Below, one piece after another: positions 54,713 through 64,000 of a stretch of 64,000 bases of DNA (its first letter is position 1; each line of letters starts with the position of its first letter). The stretch lies in the NCBI RefSeq assembly GCF_018613065.1, contig NZ_JAGGQW010000034.1, positions 186,001-250,000 of the forward strand, in the 5' to 3' direction. The DNA comes from Bacillus sp. ISL-7 (lineage in GTDB: Bacteria > Bacillota > Bacilli > Bacillales_B > DSM-18226). The position numbers were made by a program, and so were the translations under genes. The notes under the pieces are model-generated. The model was given only the letters and a program-made list of their open reading frames with translations, did not search any database and had not been told where the DNA came from.

Positions 54713-55972
54713 ATGATAGAAATAAAAGTACCAGAACTGGCAGAATCCATTACAGAAGGAACCATTTCACAATGGCTCATTAACATTGGTGATAAAGTGA
54801 CCAAAGGAGATAGTGTTGTTGAACTGGAAACAGACAAAGTGAATATCGAATTAAATACCGAATACTCAGGTATAGTTTCAAAATTATTAAAAGAGACGGG
54901 CGATATCGTCGAAGTAGGCGATGTAATTGCGATTATCGAAGAGAATACGGCTGCAGGAGCCACTCCAGGCACTCCAACTGTTCCAGTTGCAGCTCCGGAA
55001 AGACCGGCAGAAGAAACTTTTAATCAACAAAGCAACCAACCTGAGCCAGAACTTTCGAAAGCAATACGTCCAATTGCTTCACCAGCAGCAAGAAAATTGG
55101 CAAGAGAACGGGGAATCGATTTACATCAAGTAAGCAGCCGTGATCCACTTGGCAGAATTAGAACAGAGGATGTAAAAGCATATACACATACACCTGCGGT
55201 TAAAGAAGAACCAAAGTTGGAAAAGACCAGCCCTAAACCTGTCGTACAACAAATAGATGAAGAGTTTGACAAACCAGTAGAACGTGTGAAAATGTCCCGC
55301 CGGCGTCAAACCATCGCTAAACGCTTAGTAGAAGTCCAGCATACAGCGGCAATGTTAACTACATTTAACGAAGTGGATATGTCTGCTGTCATGGATTTAC
55401 GCACTAAGCGGAAAGATGCCTTTTTTGAAAAACATGGGGTTCGTCTTGGGTTCATGTCGTTCTTTACAAAAGCCGTGGTTTCGGCTTTGAAGCAATTCCC
55501 GCTTTTAAATGCTGAAATTCAAGGCGATGAATTGATTTTGAAGAAGTTTTATGATATCGGAATTGCCGTGGCAGCACCAGAGGGGTTGGTCGTACCGGTT
55601 GTACGCAATGCGAACCAGAAAAACTTTGCCGAAATCGAACAAGAAATCAGTAATCTCGGTAAAAAAGCTCGTGATAATGCCCTTACTTTAAATGATTTGC
55701 AAGGTGGAACATTTACGATTACAAATGGCGGAGTTTTCGGTTCATTAATGTCAACGCCAATCTTGAATAGCCCGCAAGTGGGGATTCTCGGTATGCATAA
55801 GATCCAAATAAGGCCAGTAGCGATTGATCGTGAACGAATGGAAAACCGTCCGATGATGTATATTGCCCTTTCTTACGACCATCGAATTGTCGACGGAAAA
55901 GAAGCTGTTAGCTTCTTAGTTGCAGTGAAAGAATTGTTGGAGGATCCTCACTCTTTATTATTAGAAGGATAA
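54713..55972 (+). CDS. odhB: Dihydrolipoyllysine-residue succinyltransferase, E2 of 2-oxoglutarate dehydrogenase
   Basis: A 419-residue E2. The N-terminal lipoyl domain has the acceptor Lys in ETDKVNIEL (about residue 43). A Pro/Glu-rich linker leads to the subunit-binding domain ([16 protein letters not shown]), and the catalytic domain ends with [12 protein letters not shown] containing the active His. TTFNEVDMS is the succinyltransferase-type signature. ATG 54713 with AGGAGG is chosen over the longer frame from 54659. It forms an operon with odhA and ends at a strong terminator. Confidence 0.95.
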   Translation: MIEIKVPELAESITEGTISQWLINIGDKVTKGDSVVELETDKVNIELNTEYSGIVSKLLKETGDIVEVGDVIAIIEENTAAGATPGTPTVPVAAPERPAEETFNQQSNQPEPELSKAIRPIASPAARKLARERGIDLHQVSSRDPLGRIRTEDVKAYTHTPAVKEEPKLEKTSPKPVVQQIDEEFDKPVERVKMSRRRQTIAKRLVEVQHTAAMLTTFNEVDMSAVMDLRTKRKDAFFEKHGVRLGFMSFFTKAVVSALKQFPLLNAEIQGDELILKKFYDIGIAVAAPEGLVVPVVRNANQKNFAEIEQEISNLGKKARDNALTLNDLQGGTFTITNGGVFGSLMSTPILNSPQVGILGMHKIQIRPVAIDRERMENRPMMYIALSYDHRIVDGKEAVSFLVAVKELLEDPHSLLLEG

Positions 55973-56061
55973 ATCTTATTGATTTGCTTGTTTAATTCTA
56001 AAAGACCAAACAAAAACAGACCTTTGAGGTCTGTCAGGCTGTCGAAAAACCGATACCATTG

Positions 56062-56088
56062 CGCCACCTTAACGGTGGCGTTTTTTTT
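56062..56088 (+). terminator. Rho-independent terminator of odhAB
   Basis: CGCCACC (56062-56068) pairs with GGTGGCG (56074-56080), followed by eight T. A smaller hairpin (CAGACCT / AGGTCTG) lies about 40 bases upstream. Confidence 0.9.
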
Positions 56089-56674
56089 ATATCAAAAAAA
56101 TGTACGTATTAACCTCAACTTGTCCCTATCAAAATGAACGCCTTTTGCATTTACTAGTAGATTTTTATTTGAAAGGAATGAATTTGTGAAAATAACAATT
56201 ATTCATTTTAGCAAAAACAACTGTAAATAAAATTCTATTTAAACAAAAGAAAAGGTACAATTTTCAAACTCAATATTATGTTGTGGGAGAATTCTATACG
56301 GAGGAGTTCGATCAGCAATAAATAACCAAGTTTGTTTTTTAAATGAAAAGGAATGAAAGGATTATATAATAGATGAACCCAATAATAGTGGACAATTTTT
56401 CTTATTTATATAATACATTATAGTGGCAAATAAGGAGATTATAGGGAATGACCTGTAAAAATACAAATTAGGAAAGAAGTAGTTCTAACTTTATGCAATA
56501 TTAGAATTTTTATCGGAAATCCTTCAATTTGTAAATAATTGGAATTGTTCGTGATGGCCCTCCAGATACTATAAAATGAATCCTCCTTTTACGAGGAAGA
56601 GAAAATCAACAGGCGTTAATCAAACGATTGCGGGGTAGAGGGATAATGCGTATGGAAGAAAGGAGTGTAATGGT
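56089..56674. other. Long A/T-rich leader region upstream of carA
   Basis: About 590 bases without a convincing gene. An inverted repeat AATGAAT (56177-56183) / ATTCATT (56201-56207), the second arm within AATTATTCATTTT, recalls half of an ArgR box, but it is far from carA. No PyrR-binding loop with the usual antiterminator/terminator pair was seen. A short hairpin TCCTC/GAGGA lies at 56581-56597. Confidence 0.4.
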
Positions 56675-57781
56675 ATGAAACGTCAACTCATTTTAGAAGA
56701 TGGTACTGTTTTTGTTGGAAAAGGATTTGGCAGTGAAAAGGAATTGATAGGTGAAGTTGTATTTAACACAGGGATGACCGGCTATCAGGAAATTTTGTCG
56801 GATCCTTCTTATTGCAGTCAAATTGTTACATTGACTTACCCGCTTATTGGTAACTATGGAATTAATCGTGATGATTTTGAATCGATTGAACCAACAATTA
56901 ATGGTTTGATTGTAAAAGAATTTTGCGAAATACCGTCAAATTTCCGTAGTCAATTTCCACTTAATAAATATTTAAAAGACAAAGATATTCCAGGTTTAGC
57001 GGGAATTGATACAAGGAAGCTTACAAGAAAAATCCGCGAGCATGGGATTCTAAAAGGAAGAATCTGCAGCATGGATGTAATTGTTGAAGAAGTAGTGGCA
57101 GATTTAAAGAAAGCAGAATGGACGAGAGATCAGGTGAAACAAGTATCAACAAAACGTTCCTATCCGAGTCCTGGAAGAGGTTTTAAAGTCGTGCTAGTCG
57201 ACTACGGAATGAAGCACGGTATTTTACGGGAGTTAACGCTGCGCAACTGTGATGTTATAGTCGTTCCGTATGATACAACGGCAGAAAAAATATTTAATCT
57301 AAATCCGGATGGCATCATGTTAAGTAATGGGCCTGGGGATCCGAAAGAAATAACAGAAGGAATTGAAATGATTAAAGGTGTGCTTGGGAAAATACCATTG
57401 TTCGGCATTTGCTTAGGTCATCAATTGGTCGCCCTTGCATGCGGAGCAGATACAGAAAGATTGAAGTTTGGTCACCGCGGGTCAAACCATCCTGTTAAAA
57501 ATTTAGAAACAAATCGCGTTGAAATTACCTCGCAAAACCATGGGTATACAGTTTGTATGGATTCTTTAGAAGGAACTGATTTATCAGTAACACATATTGC
57601 ATTAAATGACGGGACAGTTGAGGGGTTAAAGCATGACAAGTATCCAGCTTTTACTATCCAATACCACCCTGAGGCATCCCCGGGACCAGAAGACGCAAAC
57701 TATTTATTTGACCGTTTCATTGAATTAATGGAAGCAAGGAAGAAGGAAGGGACGAACGATGACAAAACGCTTAGACATTGA
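56675..57781 (+). CDS. carA: Carbamoyl-phosphate synthase small (glutaminase) subunit
   Basis: A 368-residue CarA/PyrAA subunit, which hydrolyses glutamine and channels ammonia to Car[20 protein letters not shown] and [10 protein letters not shown] mark the N-terminal domain. The class I glutaminase has nucleophile Cys in FGICLGHQL and the His/Glu pair in [10 protein letters not shown]. Overlap with carB by 23 bases implies coupled translation. The N-terminal half resembles the pyrimidine-type enzyme of B. subtilis, but the genes stand alone without other pyr or arg genes. GAAAGGAG precedes the ATG. Confidence 0.94.
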   Translation: MKRQLILEDGTVFVGKGFGSEKELIGEVVFNTGMTGYQEILSDPSYCSQIVTLTYPLIGNYGINRDDFESIEPTINGLIVKEFCEIPSNFRSQFPLNKYLKDKDIPGLAGIDTRKLTRKIREHGILKGRICSMDVIVEEVVADLKKAEWTRDQVKQVSTKRSYPSPGRGFKVVLVDYGMKHGILRELTLRNCDVIVVPYDTTAEKIFNLNPDGIMLSNGPGDPKEITEGIEMIKGVLGKIPLFGICLGHQLVALACGADTERLKFGHRGSNHPVKNLETNRVEITSQNHGYTVCMDSLEGTDLSVTHIALNDGTVEGLKHDKYPAFTIQYHPEASPGPEDANYLFDRFIELMEARKKEGTNDDKTLRH

Positions 57782-60700
57782 AACAATTTTAGTAATTGGA
57801 TCAGGACCAATTGTTATTGGACAAGCGGCTGAGTTTGATTATGCGGGCACGCAGGCATGTATCGCATTAAAAGAAGAAGGGTACAAAGTCATTCTTGTTA
57901 ACTCAAACCCAGCGACAATTATGACCGATACGGAAATGGCAGATAAAGTATACATTGAGCCGTTAACTGTTGAGTTCGTAAGCTCCATCATATATAAAGA
58001 ACGTCCGGATGCCATTTTACCGACACTAGGTGGACAAACAGGGTTAAATCTTACCGTAGAACTTGCCAAATCAGGTATTTTAGAAGAGCTGGGCGTTGAA
58101 ATTTTAGGAACAAAATTAAGCGCGATTGAACAAGCAGAAGACCGAGATTTGTTCCGTTCATTAATGAACGAATTGAATGAACCAGTTCCGGATAGTGAAA
58201 TTATTCATACGGTTGAAGAGGGATATGCATTCGTGGAACAAGTCGGCTATCCTGTTATTGTTCGTCCGGCCTATACACTTGGAGGAACGGGCGGCGGTAT
58301 TTGCCACAATAAAGAGGAATTAATTGAAACTGTAACGAGCGGCTTAAAATACAGTCCTGTTACCCAATGCCTGCTCGAGAAAAGTATTGCCGGGTTTAAA
58401 GAAATAGAGTACGAAGTAATGCGTGACAGCAACGACAATGCTATTGTTGTGTGCAACATGGAAAACATCGATCCTGTTGGTGTCCATACGGGTGATTCAA
58501 TTGTTGTAGCACCGAGTCAAACCTTAAGCGACCGTGAGTATCAATTATTGCGTAATGCCTCTTTAAAGATTATTCGTGCACTGAAGATTGAGGGTGGATG
58601 CAATGTTCAGCTTGCTTTAGATCCCTTGAGCTTCCAATACTATGTCATTGAGGTAAACCCGCGTGTCAGCCGCTCATCTGCGCTAGCATCAAAAGCAACA
58701 GGGTACCCAATTGCGAAACTTTCGGCGAAAATTGCAGTAGGTTTTACGTTAGATGAAATGATGAATCCTGTAACAGAAAGAACATATGCATCGTTTGAAC
58801 CTGCCCTAGATTATGTAGTAACAAAAATTCCTCGCTTTCCATTTGATAAATTCGAATCGGCTAATCGTAAGCTTGGTACACAAATGAAAGCGACAGGTGA
58901 AGTAATGGCAATCGGACGTACTCTCGAAGAGTCATTATTAAAAGCAGTTCGTTCACTTGAATTAAAAGTATATCATCTAAATTTAAAAGATGCCGATCAA
59001 ATCAATGACGAATTGATTGAAAAACGTATTCGTGTTGCGGGTGACGAGCGCTTATTCTACATAGGTGAAGCACTCAGAAGAGGTATAACGATTGAACAAA
59101 TTCATGAGTGGAGCCAAATTGATATTTTCTTTCTTGCGAAGTTTGACAATATAGTCAAGTTTGAGAAGGTTATGGAAGAAAACAAAGGCGATAGAGAGGT
59201 TCTGCTTGAAGCAAAGAAAATCGGTTTCTCAGATAAAACTATAGCAAAACTATGGGGTATGACAGAACTTGAAGTTTATGAATATCGGAAAGAGAATGGA
59301 ATTATCCCTGTCTATAAAATGGTGGATACATGTGCAGCTGAATTTGAATCTGAAACGCCTTATTTTTACGGTACGTATGAAGATGAAAACGAATCAGCTG
59401 TGACTGAAAAGAAGAGTGTGATCGTGCTTGGATCCGGACCAATTCGTATCGGACAAGGAGTGGAGTTCGACTATGCAACGGTTCACTCTGTCTGGGCTAT
59501 TCGCGAAGCCGGTTACGAGGCAATTATTATTAATAGTAACCCCGAAACTGTTTCAACCGATTTTAGTATTTCAGACAAACTGTATTTTGAGCCATTAACG
59601 ATCGAAGATGTTATGCATATTATTGATTTAGAAAAACCACTTGGTGTTGTTGTACAATTTGGTGGACAAACAGGGATTAACTTGGCTGGAGAATTGGCAA
59701 GCCGTGGTGTGAAAATTTTAGGAACATCGCTTGAGTGTCTTGAGGCAGCAGAAGACCGTGAAAAGTTCGAAAAAACATTGGCATCTCTGGATATTCCGCA
59801 GCCTTTAGGTAAAACAGCAAAGTCAGTAGAAGAAGCGGTTAAAATTGCAGAGACAATTGGCTTCCCTGTACTTATTCGGCCTTCTTATGTACTAGGCGGA
59901 AGGGCAATGGAAATTGTATATCAAACAGAGGAATTACTTCATTACATGAAAAATGCGGTCCAAGTACATGAGGATCAGCCGGTATTGATTGACCGTTATT
60001 TAACAGGCCAGGAAATGGAAGTAGATGCTATCTCTGATGGGGAGAATGTATTCATTCCAGGTATTATGGAACATATTGAGCGTGCAGGTGTCCATTCAGG
60101 TGACTCGATCGGTGTGTATCCACCACAAAGCCTATCAGAAGAAACAAAGGCGACAATTATTGACTATACAACAAGAATTGCAAAAGGTTTTCAAATAGTA
60201 GGTTTACTTAATATTCAGTTCGTCTTATCAAAAGGTAAAGTGTATGTATTGGAAGTTAATCCGCGCGCGAGCCGTACAGTGCCATTCCTAAGCAAAATTA
60301 CACTTGTTCCTATGGCGAATCTTGCTACCAAAATAATGTTAGGAAAAACGTTACCGGAGCTCGGGCTTCAATCAGGTATTCATCCTGAAGAGAACAATGT
60401 TTATGTGAAAGTCCCTGTATTCTCATTTGCAAAGCTAAGAAAAGTAGATATAACACTTGGACCCGAAATGAAATCAACCGGGGAAGTTATGGGACAAGAT
60501 ACAACATTGGAAAAAGCACTGTATAAAGGATTTATTGCTGCCGGTACTTCAATCAAGCCCCACGGGTATGTATTGTTCACAGTTGCGGACAAAGATAAGG
60601 CCGAAGCTGCTGAACTGGCTAAACGTTTCTACAACATTGGGTATCGAATCCTGGCAACAGCAGGGACTGCTGCTGCATTTAAGCAAGATGGGATTCCTGT

Positions 60701-60944
60701 AAATGTTGTGAATAAAATCGAATCCGAAGAGGAAAACTTGTTAGAGGTAATTCGTAATGGTAAAGCACAGCTTGTGGTCAATACACTAACAAAGGGTAAA
60801 CAGCCTGCACGCGACGGATTTAAAATTCGCCGTGAAGCAGTTGAAAATGGTATTCCATGTTTAACCTCTCTTGATACAGTAGTTGCAATCTTTCGTGTAC
60901 TTGAAACCATTCGTTTCCAAACAACACCAATGCGAAGTAAATAA
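57759..60944 (+). CDS. carB: Carbamoyl-phosphate synthase large subunit
   Basis: A 1061-residue CarB. Two homologous ATP-grasp halves each start with a GSGP(I) motif ([38 protein letters not shown]). Substrate loops are [12 protein letters not shown] and [12 protein letters not shown], metal-site segments are [20 protein letters not shown] and [19 protein letters not shown], and the last ~130 residues form the MGS-like allosteric domain. It makes carbamoyl phosphate for pyrimidines or arginine. Length is close to B. subtilis PyrAB (1071). Confidence 0.95.
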   Translation: MTKRLDIETILVIGSGPIVIGQAAEFDYAGTQACIALKEEGYKVILVNSNPATIMTDTEMADKVYIEPLTVEFVSSIIYKERPDAILPTLGGQTGLNLTVELAKSGILEELGVEILGTKLSAIEQAEDRDLFRSLMNELNEPVPDSEIIHTVEEGYAFVEQVGYPVIVRPAYTLGGTGGGICHNKEELIETVTSGLKYSPVTQCLLEKSIAGFKEIEYEVMRDSNDNAIVVCNMENIDPVGVHTGDSIVVAPSQTLSDREYQLLRNASLKIIRALKIEGGCNVQLALDPLSFQYYVIEVNPRVSRSSALASKATGYPIAKLSAKIAVGFTLDEMMNPVTERTYASFEPALDYVVTKIPRFPFDKFESANRKLGTQMKATGEVMAIGRTLEESLLKAVRSLELKVYHLNLKDADQINDELIEKRIRVAGDERLFYIGEALRRGITIEQIHEWSQIDIFFLAKFDNIVKFEKVMEENKGDREVLLEAKKIGFSDKTIAKLWGMTELEVYEYRKENGIIPVYKMVDTCAAEFESETPYFYGTYEDENESAVTEKKSVIVLGSGPIRIGQGVEFDYATVHSVWAIREAGYEAIIINSNPETVSTDFSISDKLYFEPLTIEDVMHIIDLEKPLGVVVQFGGQTGINLAGELASRGVKILGTSLECLEAAEDREKFEKTLASLDIPQPLGKTAKSVEEAVKIAETIGFPVLIRPSYVLGGRAMEIVYQTEELLHYMKNAVQVHEDQPVLIDRYLTGQEMEVDAISDGENVFIPGIMEHIERAGVHSGDSIGVYPPQSLSEETKATIIDYTTRIAKGFQIVGLLNIQFVLSKGKVYVLEVNPRASRTVPFLSKITLVPMANLATKIMLGKTLPELGLQSGIHPEENNVYVKVPVFSFAKLRKVDITLGPEMKSTGEVMGQDTTLEKALYKGFIAAGTSIKPHGYVLFTVADKDKAEAAELAKRFYNIGYRILATAGTAAAFKQDGIPVNVVNKIESEEENLLEVIRNGKAQLVVNTLTKGKQPARDGFKIRREAVENGIPCLTSLDTVVAIFRVLETIRFQTTPMRSK

Positions 60945-61095
60945 GAGCTCGCTTGGTTTTATGATGAAGCTAAGATAATACACAATTGATTCCATTTTTT
61001 AACACTAGGACAAAGTTGCTCTAATAATCAGAGTATTACTAGATTTTTTTCAAGTCAAATTCAAAAAGTTATTGTTAGGATAGGGAGGGATAAAT

Positions 61096-61254
61096 ATGAA
61101 TAAGTCGGAAGCTGTTACTAAAAAGGAACAGAAACAAGATAACATTAAAAAATACAGTGAAGTCAATGAATTCAACCATGAAAGCAATCAAGTGGCCAAA
61201 GCGCAAAAACAAATGTCTTCACAAGAGACAACTGGAGTACTAGATCAGGAATAG
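61096..61254 (+). CDS. Small Lys/Gln-rich hydrophilic protein, 52 aa
   Basis: A 52-residue, strongly hydrophilic peptide (MNKSEAVTKKEQ.. AKAQKQMSSQET.. VLDQE) with an excellent TAGGGAGGGA site before the ATG. No family recognised. Its composition, rich in Lys, Gln, Asn and Ser with no aromatic core, resembles small spore proteins, but that is only an impression. It lies between carB and the edge of the integrated element. Confidence 0.6.
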   Translation: MNKSEAVTKKEQKQDNIKKYSEVNEFNHESNQVAKAQKQMSSQETTGVLDQE

Positions 61255-61339
61255 TTCCGGTACCTGGCACACCCCGAAATCTTGTTTCACAGGTGTTATT
61301 TAATTATTTAGGAACTATACCAAGTAATTAACAGTTAAA

Positions 61340-61555
61340 TCAGAAAAAAACCCTTGCAATGGCAAGGGTTTTTAGATGTCCCAGGGAGGATTCGAACCCA
61401 CCACCAAAAGCTTGAATAGTTATAGTTGGAAGGCATTTTGTGAAAGCTTTATAGACACGAAAAGTTTCCCCTTGACATCGTGCATCAAGCTGAAAGGTAA
61501 TAGGTGTAGTAGTAATATTAAAAGCATCACATGTTTTAGAACAGTCACAACTCAT
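61340..61555 (-). CDS. Cys-rich small protein whose 3' end runs through a tRNA fragment (probably truncated)
   Basis: A 71-residue protein starting MSCDCSKTCDAF, with an excellent AAGGAGGTG site before the ATG at 61555. The region reading CATACTCTA just upstream fits a SigK-type -10 (CATANNNTA), so late mother-cell expression is possible. The first ~50 residues look like native protein; the last ~20 are encoded by the tRNA 3' fragment and terminator (61344-61405), so the original C-terminus was probably replaced at a recombination junction. Function unknown; a spore-coat role is a guess. Confidence 0.55.
   Translation of the reverse strand: MSCDCSKTCDAFNITTTPITFQLDARCQGETFRVYKAFTKCLPTITIQAFGGGFESSLGHLKTLAIARVFF
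61344..61373. terminator. Terminator beside the tRNA fragment
   Basis: AAAACCCTTGC (61347-61357) pairs with GCAAGGGTTTT (61362-61372). It has seven A on the left, giving a T-run on the - strand, and five T on the right. Its place just after the tRNA-like 3' end on the - strand suggests it was the tRNA gene's terminator. Confidence 0.85.
61377..61405 (-). other. tRNA 3'-end fragment, probable attachment-site remnant
   Basis: Read on the - strand: a T-arm GTGGG-TTCGAAT-CCTCC, an acceptor half CTGGGAC and discriminator A, followed by the terminator above. No D-arm or anticodon arm stands upstream, and one T-stem pair is mismatched (T against C), so it is not a complete tRNA. Displaced 3' ends like this are left when an element integrates into a tRNA gene. 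The complete tRNA, starting with GTCCCAG, would be expected at the other end of the element, beyond 64000. Confidence 0.65.
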
Positions 61556-61689
61556 GGGAATTCACCTCCTTAATTTAGAGTATGAATTGGACGAATTCTG
61601 TCCTGTACAAATGTCCGCTAGCGGAAGTTTTTATTTTTATCTACATATAGAACGCTTGTTTGTATATAATAAAAACGAGGTGATTATAT

Positions 61690-62028
61690 ATGGCGATATG
61701 CGACCGCGGAATTGTTAAGTGGCAAGCTGCGTTTCAACTTCCGGAACTGGTGAAGTCTTATCGTGGGTTATGGCGAGATACTGAACGCATTGCAAAGCCG
61801 ATTATTGACGAGCATGAAGCGGAGGAGTTCGACCAGCGGATAGCTTATGCGATGGAAAGTAACTATGCGGTAAAGATAACGATATGGCAAGACGGCTTCA
61901 CTACGGAGATTACTGGCCGCATTCATCGCGTTGATCCTATTACGCATCAGCTCCGTATTGAGGTAAAGCCTGGCGAGTTCGAGTGGGTGGCCTTCGAAGA
62001 AGTTACCGAGGTGACTGTCGTGGATTAG
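61690..62028 (+). CDS. YolD-like family protein
   Basis: A 112-residue protein of the YolD-like family: DRGIVKWQAAFQLPELV at the start, IDEHEAEEFDQRIAYAME, then a beta-rich C-terminus (GRIHRVDPITHQLRIEV, VAFEEVTEVTVVD). In B. subtilis such genes occur on SPbeta (yolD beside uvrX) and the chromosome (yqjX beside yqjW, a Y-family polymerase). Here no UvrX gene is adjacent. GAGGTG precedes the ATG. Its codon use is richer in G+C than the core genes upstream. Confidence 0.85.
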   Translation: MAICDRGIVKWQAAFQLPELVKSYRGLWRDTERIAKPIIDEHEAEEFDQRIAYAMESNYAVKITIWQDGFTTEITGRIHRVDPITHQLRIEVKPGEFEWVAFEEVTEVTVVD

Positions 62029-62275
62029 ACTGAAATAAGAAAAAGCGCCATATAGACGCTTCGGTAAGGAGGTTAAATTATTAGGGTACTGTATATTATG
62101 AAGGGTTGTATAAGATGGTAATGGACAAACACGGAATTTTTATAAATAAATTGGTCGGGGATTAATACCGACATTACCTAGTAGATTACTCGGATATATT
62201 ATAGAAGGAACACGGAATTATTCCGATTTACAACGTAAGGTGACGTAATGTGGAAGACAATAACGGTAGGCGCTA

Positions 62276-62416
62276 TTAATTTTGACTATCGTCATTATCT
62301 TCCCTATTTTGTTTTATATTTGAATAAACTAAATAAATTAGAAAATTGCCAGGAATCGAGATCAAAATGAATACAAACCAAAGCGTGTTTATAAAATGAG
62401 TGTATATCCACGACAT
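62276..62416 (-). CDS. Small single-pass membrane protein, 46 aa
   Basis: A 46-residue peptide (MSWIYTHFINTLWF..) with one strongly hydrophobic segment at about residues 8-31 and a charged C-terminus (KQNREDNDDSQN). A perfect TAGGAGGTG stands just before the ATG (62414-62416 on the - strand). I recognise no family. Small membrane peptides of this shape are common in prophage and accessory regions. Confidence 0.55.
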   Translation of the reverse strand: MSWIYTHFINTLWFVFILISIPGNFLIYLVYSNIKQNREDNDDSQN

Positions 62417-62521
62417 GCTAGCACCTCCTAATTCTAGAATGTCCGAAATGTCCATATGTTACAATCAGAATAATCATCTTGCAATATGGCAGGTAATGTA
62501 AAGTGATACAGTAGGGATACG

Positions 62522-62644
62522 GTGGCATATCGTAAGGCATCGGGCAGTACAAAAGATTACATATTTGCGATATCACTAGCACGAGGCGCCTGGAGCGGAC
62601 GCCCTTCCGAAATCTCAGGGGTACTGCGCTATTATGTCAAATGA
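62522..62644 (+). CDS. Possible 40-aa peptide
   Basis: A GTG-initiated frame of 40 residues (VAYRKASGSTKDY, ending LRYYVK) with an Arg/Ser/Gly-rich composition and only a weak AGTAGGG upstream. The surrounding 62417-62880 stretch is otherwise without clear genes and may hold decayed coding sequence. Low confidence. Confidence 0.25.
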   Translation: MAYRKASGSTKDYIFAISLARGAWSGRPSEISGVLRYYVK

Positions 62645-62891
62645 TGCCGTGATCCACCACATAAACCGGCAGCTATCCGCATATTGAACGGGTATTCATT
62701 ATGCATAAATTCCGGGAAATACTCGGAGCTGCTGGCGCTATGAATGGTGTAGGTATGCGGATGTATGCGGATATGTATATCGGCATTATCTACTTATTAG
62801 TCGGGGCGTCTCTTTCCTTCATACCTACTTCCAAAAGTCTACAAATCTTCCGTTCTACTAATCGTGGTAAAATTAATCTGAGGTGTTTTAT

Positions 62892-63716
62892 ATGACGTTT
62901 ATCAAACCAATGCTATTACAAAAATCGGACCAGCCTTTCGATGACTCCGATTTCATTACGGAGCTCAAACTCGACGGCATCCGTTTAATATACTCGGTTG
63001 ATTCAGTGGGCAAGGTCCGCTTATTTTCACACCACAATAACGAAGTCACATCGAAATTCCCCCAACTGCACGACCTTAATATCCCGCCTGGTACCACGCT
63101 TGACGGCGAGCTGATAATTAGTGACAACGCCGGAAAACCGGATTTCGAAGCCATGATGAGCCGGTTCATGAGTTCGAAGGATAAATCTCCGGTCAGCTTC
63201 GTTTCTTTTGACGTAATCCAGCATGAAGGTGAGCGTGTATCAAAACTCCCGTTACTCGAGCGTAAGGAAATACTTGCGGAACTTGTGCCGAATGATTCCA
63301 CGCTGATTGCCAAATCGCAATTTATCGAAGGACACGGTGAGGCATATTTTGACACAATCAAGGCACAAGGACTCGCAGGAATTGTTTTAAAACGCAAAGA
63401 TTCGCGTTAAGAAGTCGGCAAGAGATCACACTCATGGCTGAAGGTCATAAATTACCAATACGCCAATGTTTTCGTGGTTGGCTACCGCAAGCAACCGAAG
63501 GGTTTCGGCTGGCTATTGACGGACGCTGATGGTAGGTACATGGGCGTGATGGAACTCGGAGTGCCTGTGAGTGAAAAGGCGAAAGTTTACCGAGCTCCTA
63601 TCGTAAAAGAAACCGATGATTTTGCGAATATAGCTCCGATTGGCGTTCGAGTTAAGTACCGTAATTTAACAAAGTCGGGCTTATTACGTATTCCTAGCTT
63701 TGTAGAGTGGGTTTAA
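62892..63716 (+). pseudogene. ligB: ATP-dependent DNA ligase (LigB/YoqV-like) interrupted by an in-frame TAA
   Basis: A 274-codon frame like the 270-residue ligase-type protein YoqV (LigB) of SPbeta. Motif I is ELKLDGIR, with the Lys that forms the AMP adduct; motif III region GTTLDGELI and motif IV GLAGIVLKRKDS follow. A TAA at 63408-63410 interrupts it right after KRKDSR. The frame then continues unbroken with EVGKRSHSWLKVINY (motif V) and the OB-fold part up to 63716. A Tyr codon (TAT/TAC) to TAA change is the simplest origin. The 172-residue product would lack motif V. GAGGTG precedes ATG 62892. Confidence 0.85.
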
Positions 63717-63732
63717 CGACCCACTCTTTTTT
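63704..63732 (+). terminator. Rho-independent terminator of the ligase gene
   Basis: GAGTGGGT (63705-63712) pairs with ACCCACTC (63719-63726), then six T. The stop codon of the ligase frame lies in the loop. Confidence 0.88.
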
Positions 63733-63907
63733 AAAGATCTGTTATACAATAACCTTGATAATTTACCAAATGAAAAAGGACTTTTTTGAAGACTTCTTAT
63801 TTAACAAAAGCACCCCTTTAGCTGAATAAGAAATCTCGAGAAAATTATTGGTATCAAAGGAGAAAACCTCCTTTATGTCGATAATAATAGATAAAGGGGA
63901 TGACCCA

Positions 63908-64000
63908 ATGAATAAAGTTGGTTTATTAAAAAATCTACGTAATGCGAGTCGAGGTAATTTTTTTTCAATAGAGATTCCTAAAGCTACAAAAGAAGATGAA
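63908..64000 (+). CDS. N-terminus of an unknown protein (partial, cut by window end)
   Basis: The first 31 codons (MNKVGLLKNLRNASRGNFFS..) of a gene running off the window, behind AAAGGGGATG. The start resembles no family I can name. The preceding 190 bases contain an AAAGGAG/CTCCTTT hairpin at about 63858-63876 but no other gene. Confidence 0.6.
   Translation, partial: MNKVGLLKNLRNASRGNFFSIEIPKATKEDE

Noticed and set aside
61376..61573. A + strand frame of 65 codons across the tRNA fragment
   Set aside because: It starts with the reverse complement of the tRNA 3' end, a well-known source of false genes, and has no ribosome binding site. The - strand frame has an ideal one.
62701..62895. 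A 64-codon + strand frame before the ligase gene
   Set aside because: No ribosome binding site, overlaps the ligase start, and has no recognisable similarity.
1..64000. CRISPR arrays, complete insertion sequences, rRNA genes and complete tRNA genes
   Set aside because: Looked for by eye and not found. The only tandem repeat lacks spacer architecture, there is no transposase, and the tRNA-like sequence is only a 3' fragment.

Overview
The window looks like a chromosomal segment of a Gram-positive, spore-forming member of the Bacillaceae (Bacillus or Neobacillus type). The evidence is low G+C, strong AGGAGG-type ribosome binding sites, frequent TTG and GTG starts, the spore coat gene cotE, an Sda-like sporulation checkpoint peptide, CcpA-type cre sites, and lipoproteins with Gram-positive lipoboxes.

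Layout. 1-2745: end of a His/Cys-rich protein gene, cotE, a small unknown protein, a GNAT acetyltransferase and a kinase-like protein. 2765-35541: a catabolic island of about 33 kb, almost entirely on the + strand. It holds two flavin reductases, three acyl-CoA-dehydrogenase-fold enzymes resembling flavin-dependent monooxygenases, two extradiol (meta-cleavage) dioxygenases, two C-C bond hydrolases, a hydratase, a fumarylacetoacetate-hydrolase-family enzyme, three SDRs (one with an in-frame stop), three FAD_binding_2 dehydrogenases, an isocitrate-lyase-family lyase, a RibF-like FAD synthetase, a lipoprotein sulfatase with its radical-SAM maturase, two MFS permeases, a GntR regulator, a V4R/PucR-type regulator and an ETF pair. 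35685-36494: a YlmA-like ABC ATPase. 37030-45334: a membrane-anchored sugar-binding sensor, a YesM-like kinase and a YesN-like regulator, followed by a ChvE/MmsAB-type sugar ABC transporter. 45385-50536: Sda-like peptide, EamA permease, AraC regulator and a divergent GH3 glycosidase. 50739-55972: LysR regulator divergent from odhAB. 56675-60944: carAB. 61340-64000: the apparent edge of an integrated element, with a tRNA 3'-end fragment, a YolD-like gene, a broken ATP-dependent DNA ligase and small genes.

How the genes work together (inference). The sulfatase could release a phenol from a sulfate ester outside the membrane, the MFS permeases import it, the two-component monooxygenases hydroxylate it to a catechol, the extradiol dioxygenases open the ring, and the hydrolases, hydratase, FAH-family enzyme and lyase take it to central metabolites. 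Most key steps are present in duplicate, which suits a substrate with two phenolic rings or two parallel substrates. The enzyme set resembles the HsaABCDE steps of steroid degradation, but no actual substrate can be read from sequence.

Regulation. Two promoters (upstream of 3649 and 10501) share a -35/-10 pair and an overlapping cre-like palindrome. Three other promoters (upstream of 18955, 20449 and 25401) share an 84-85 bp element with a poor -35 box, as expected for activator-dependent control; the V4R/PucR-type regulator beside the first copy is the obvious candidate.
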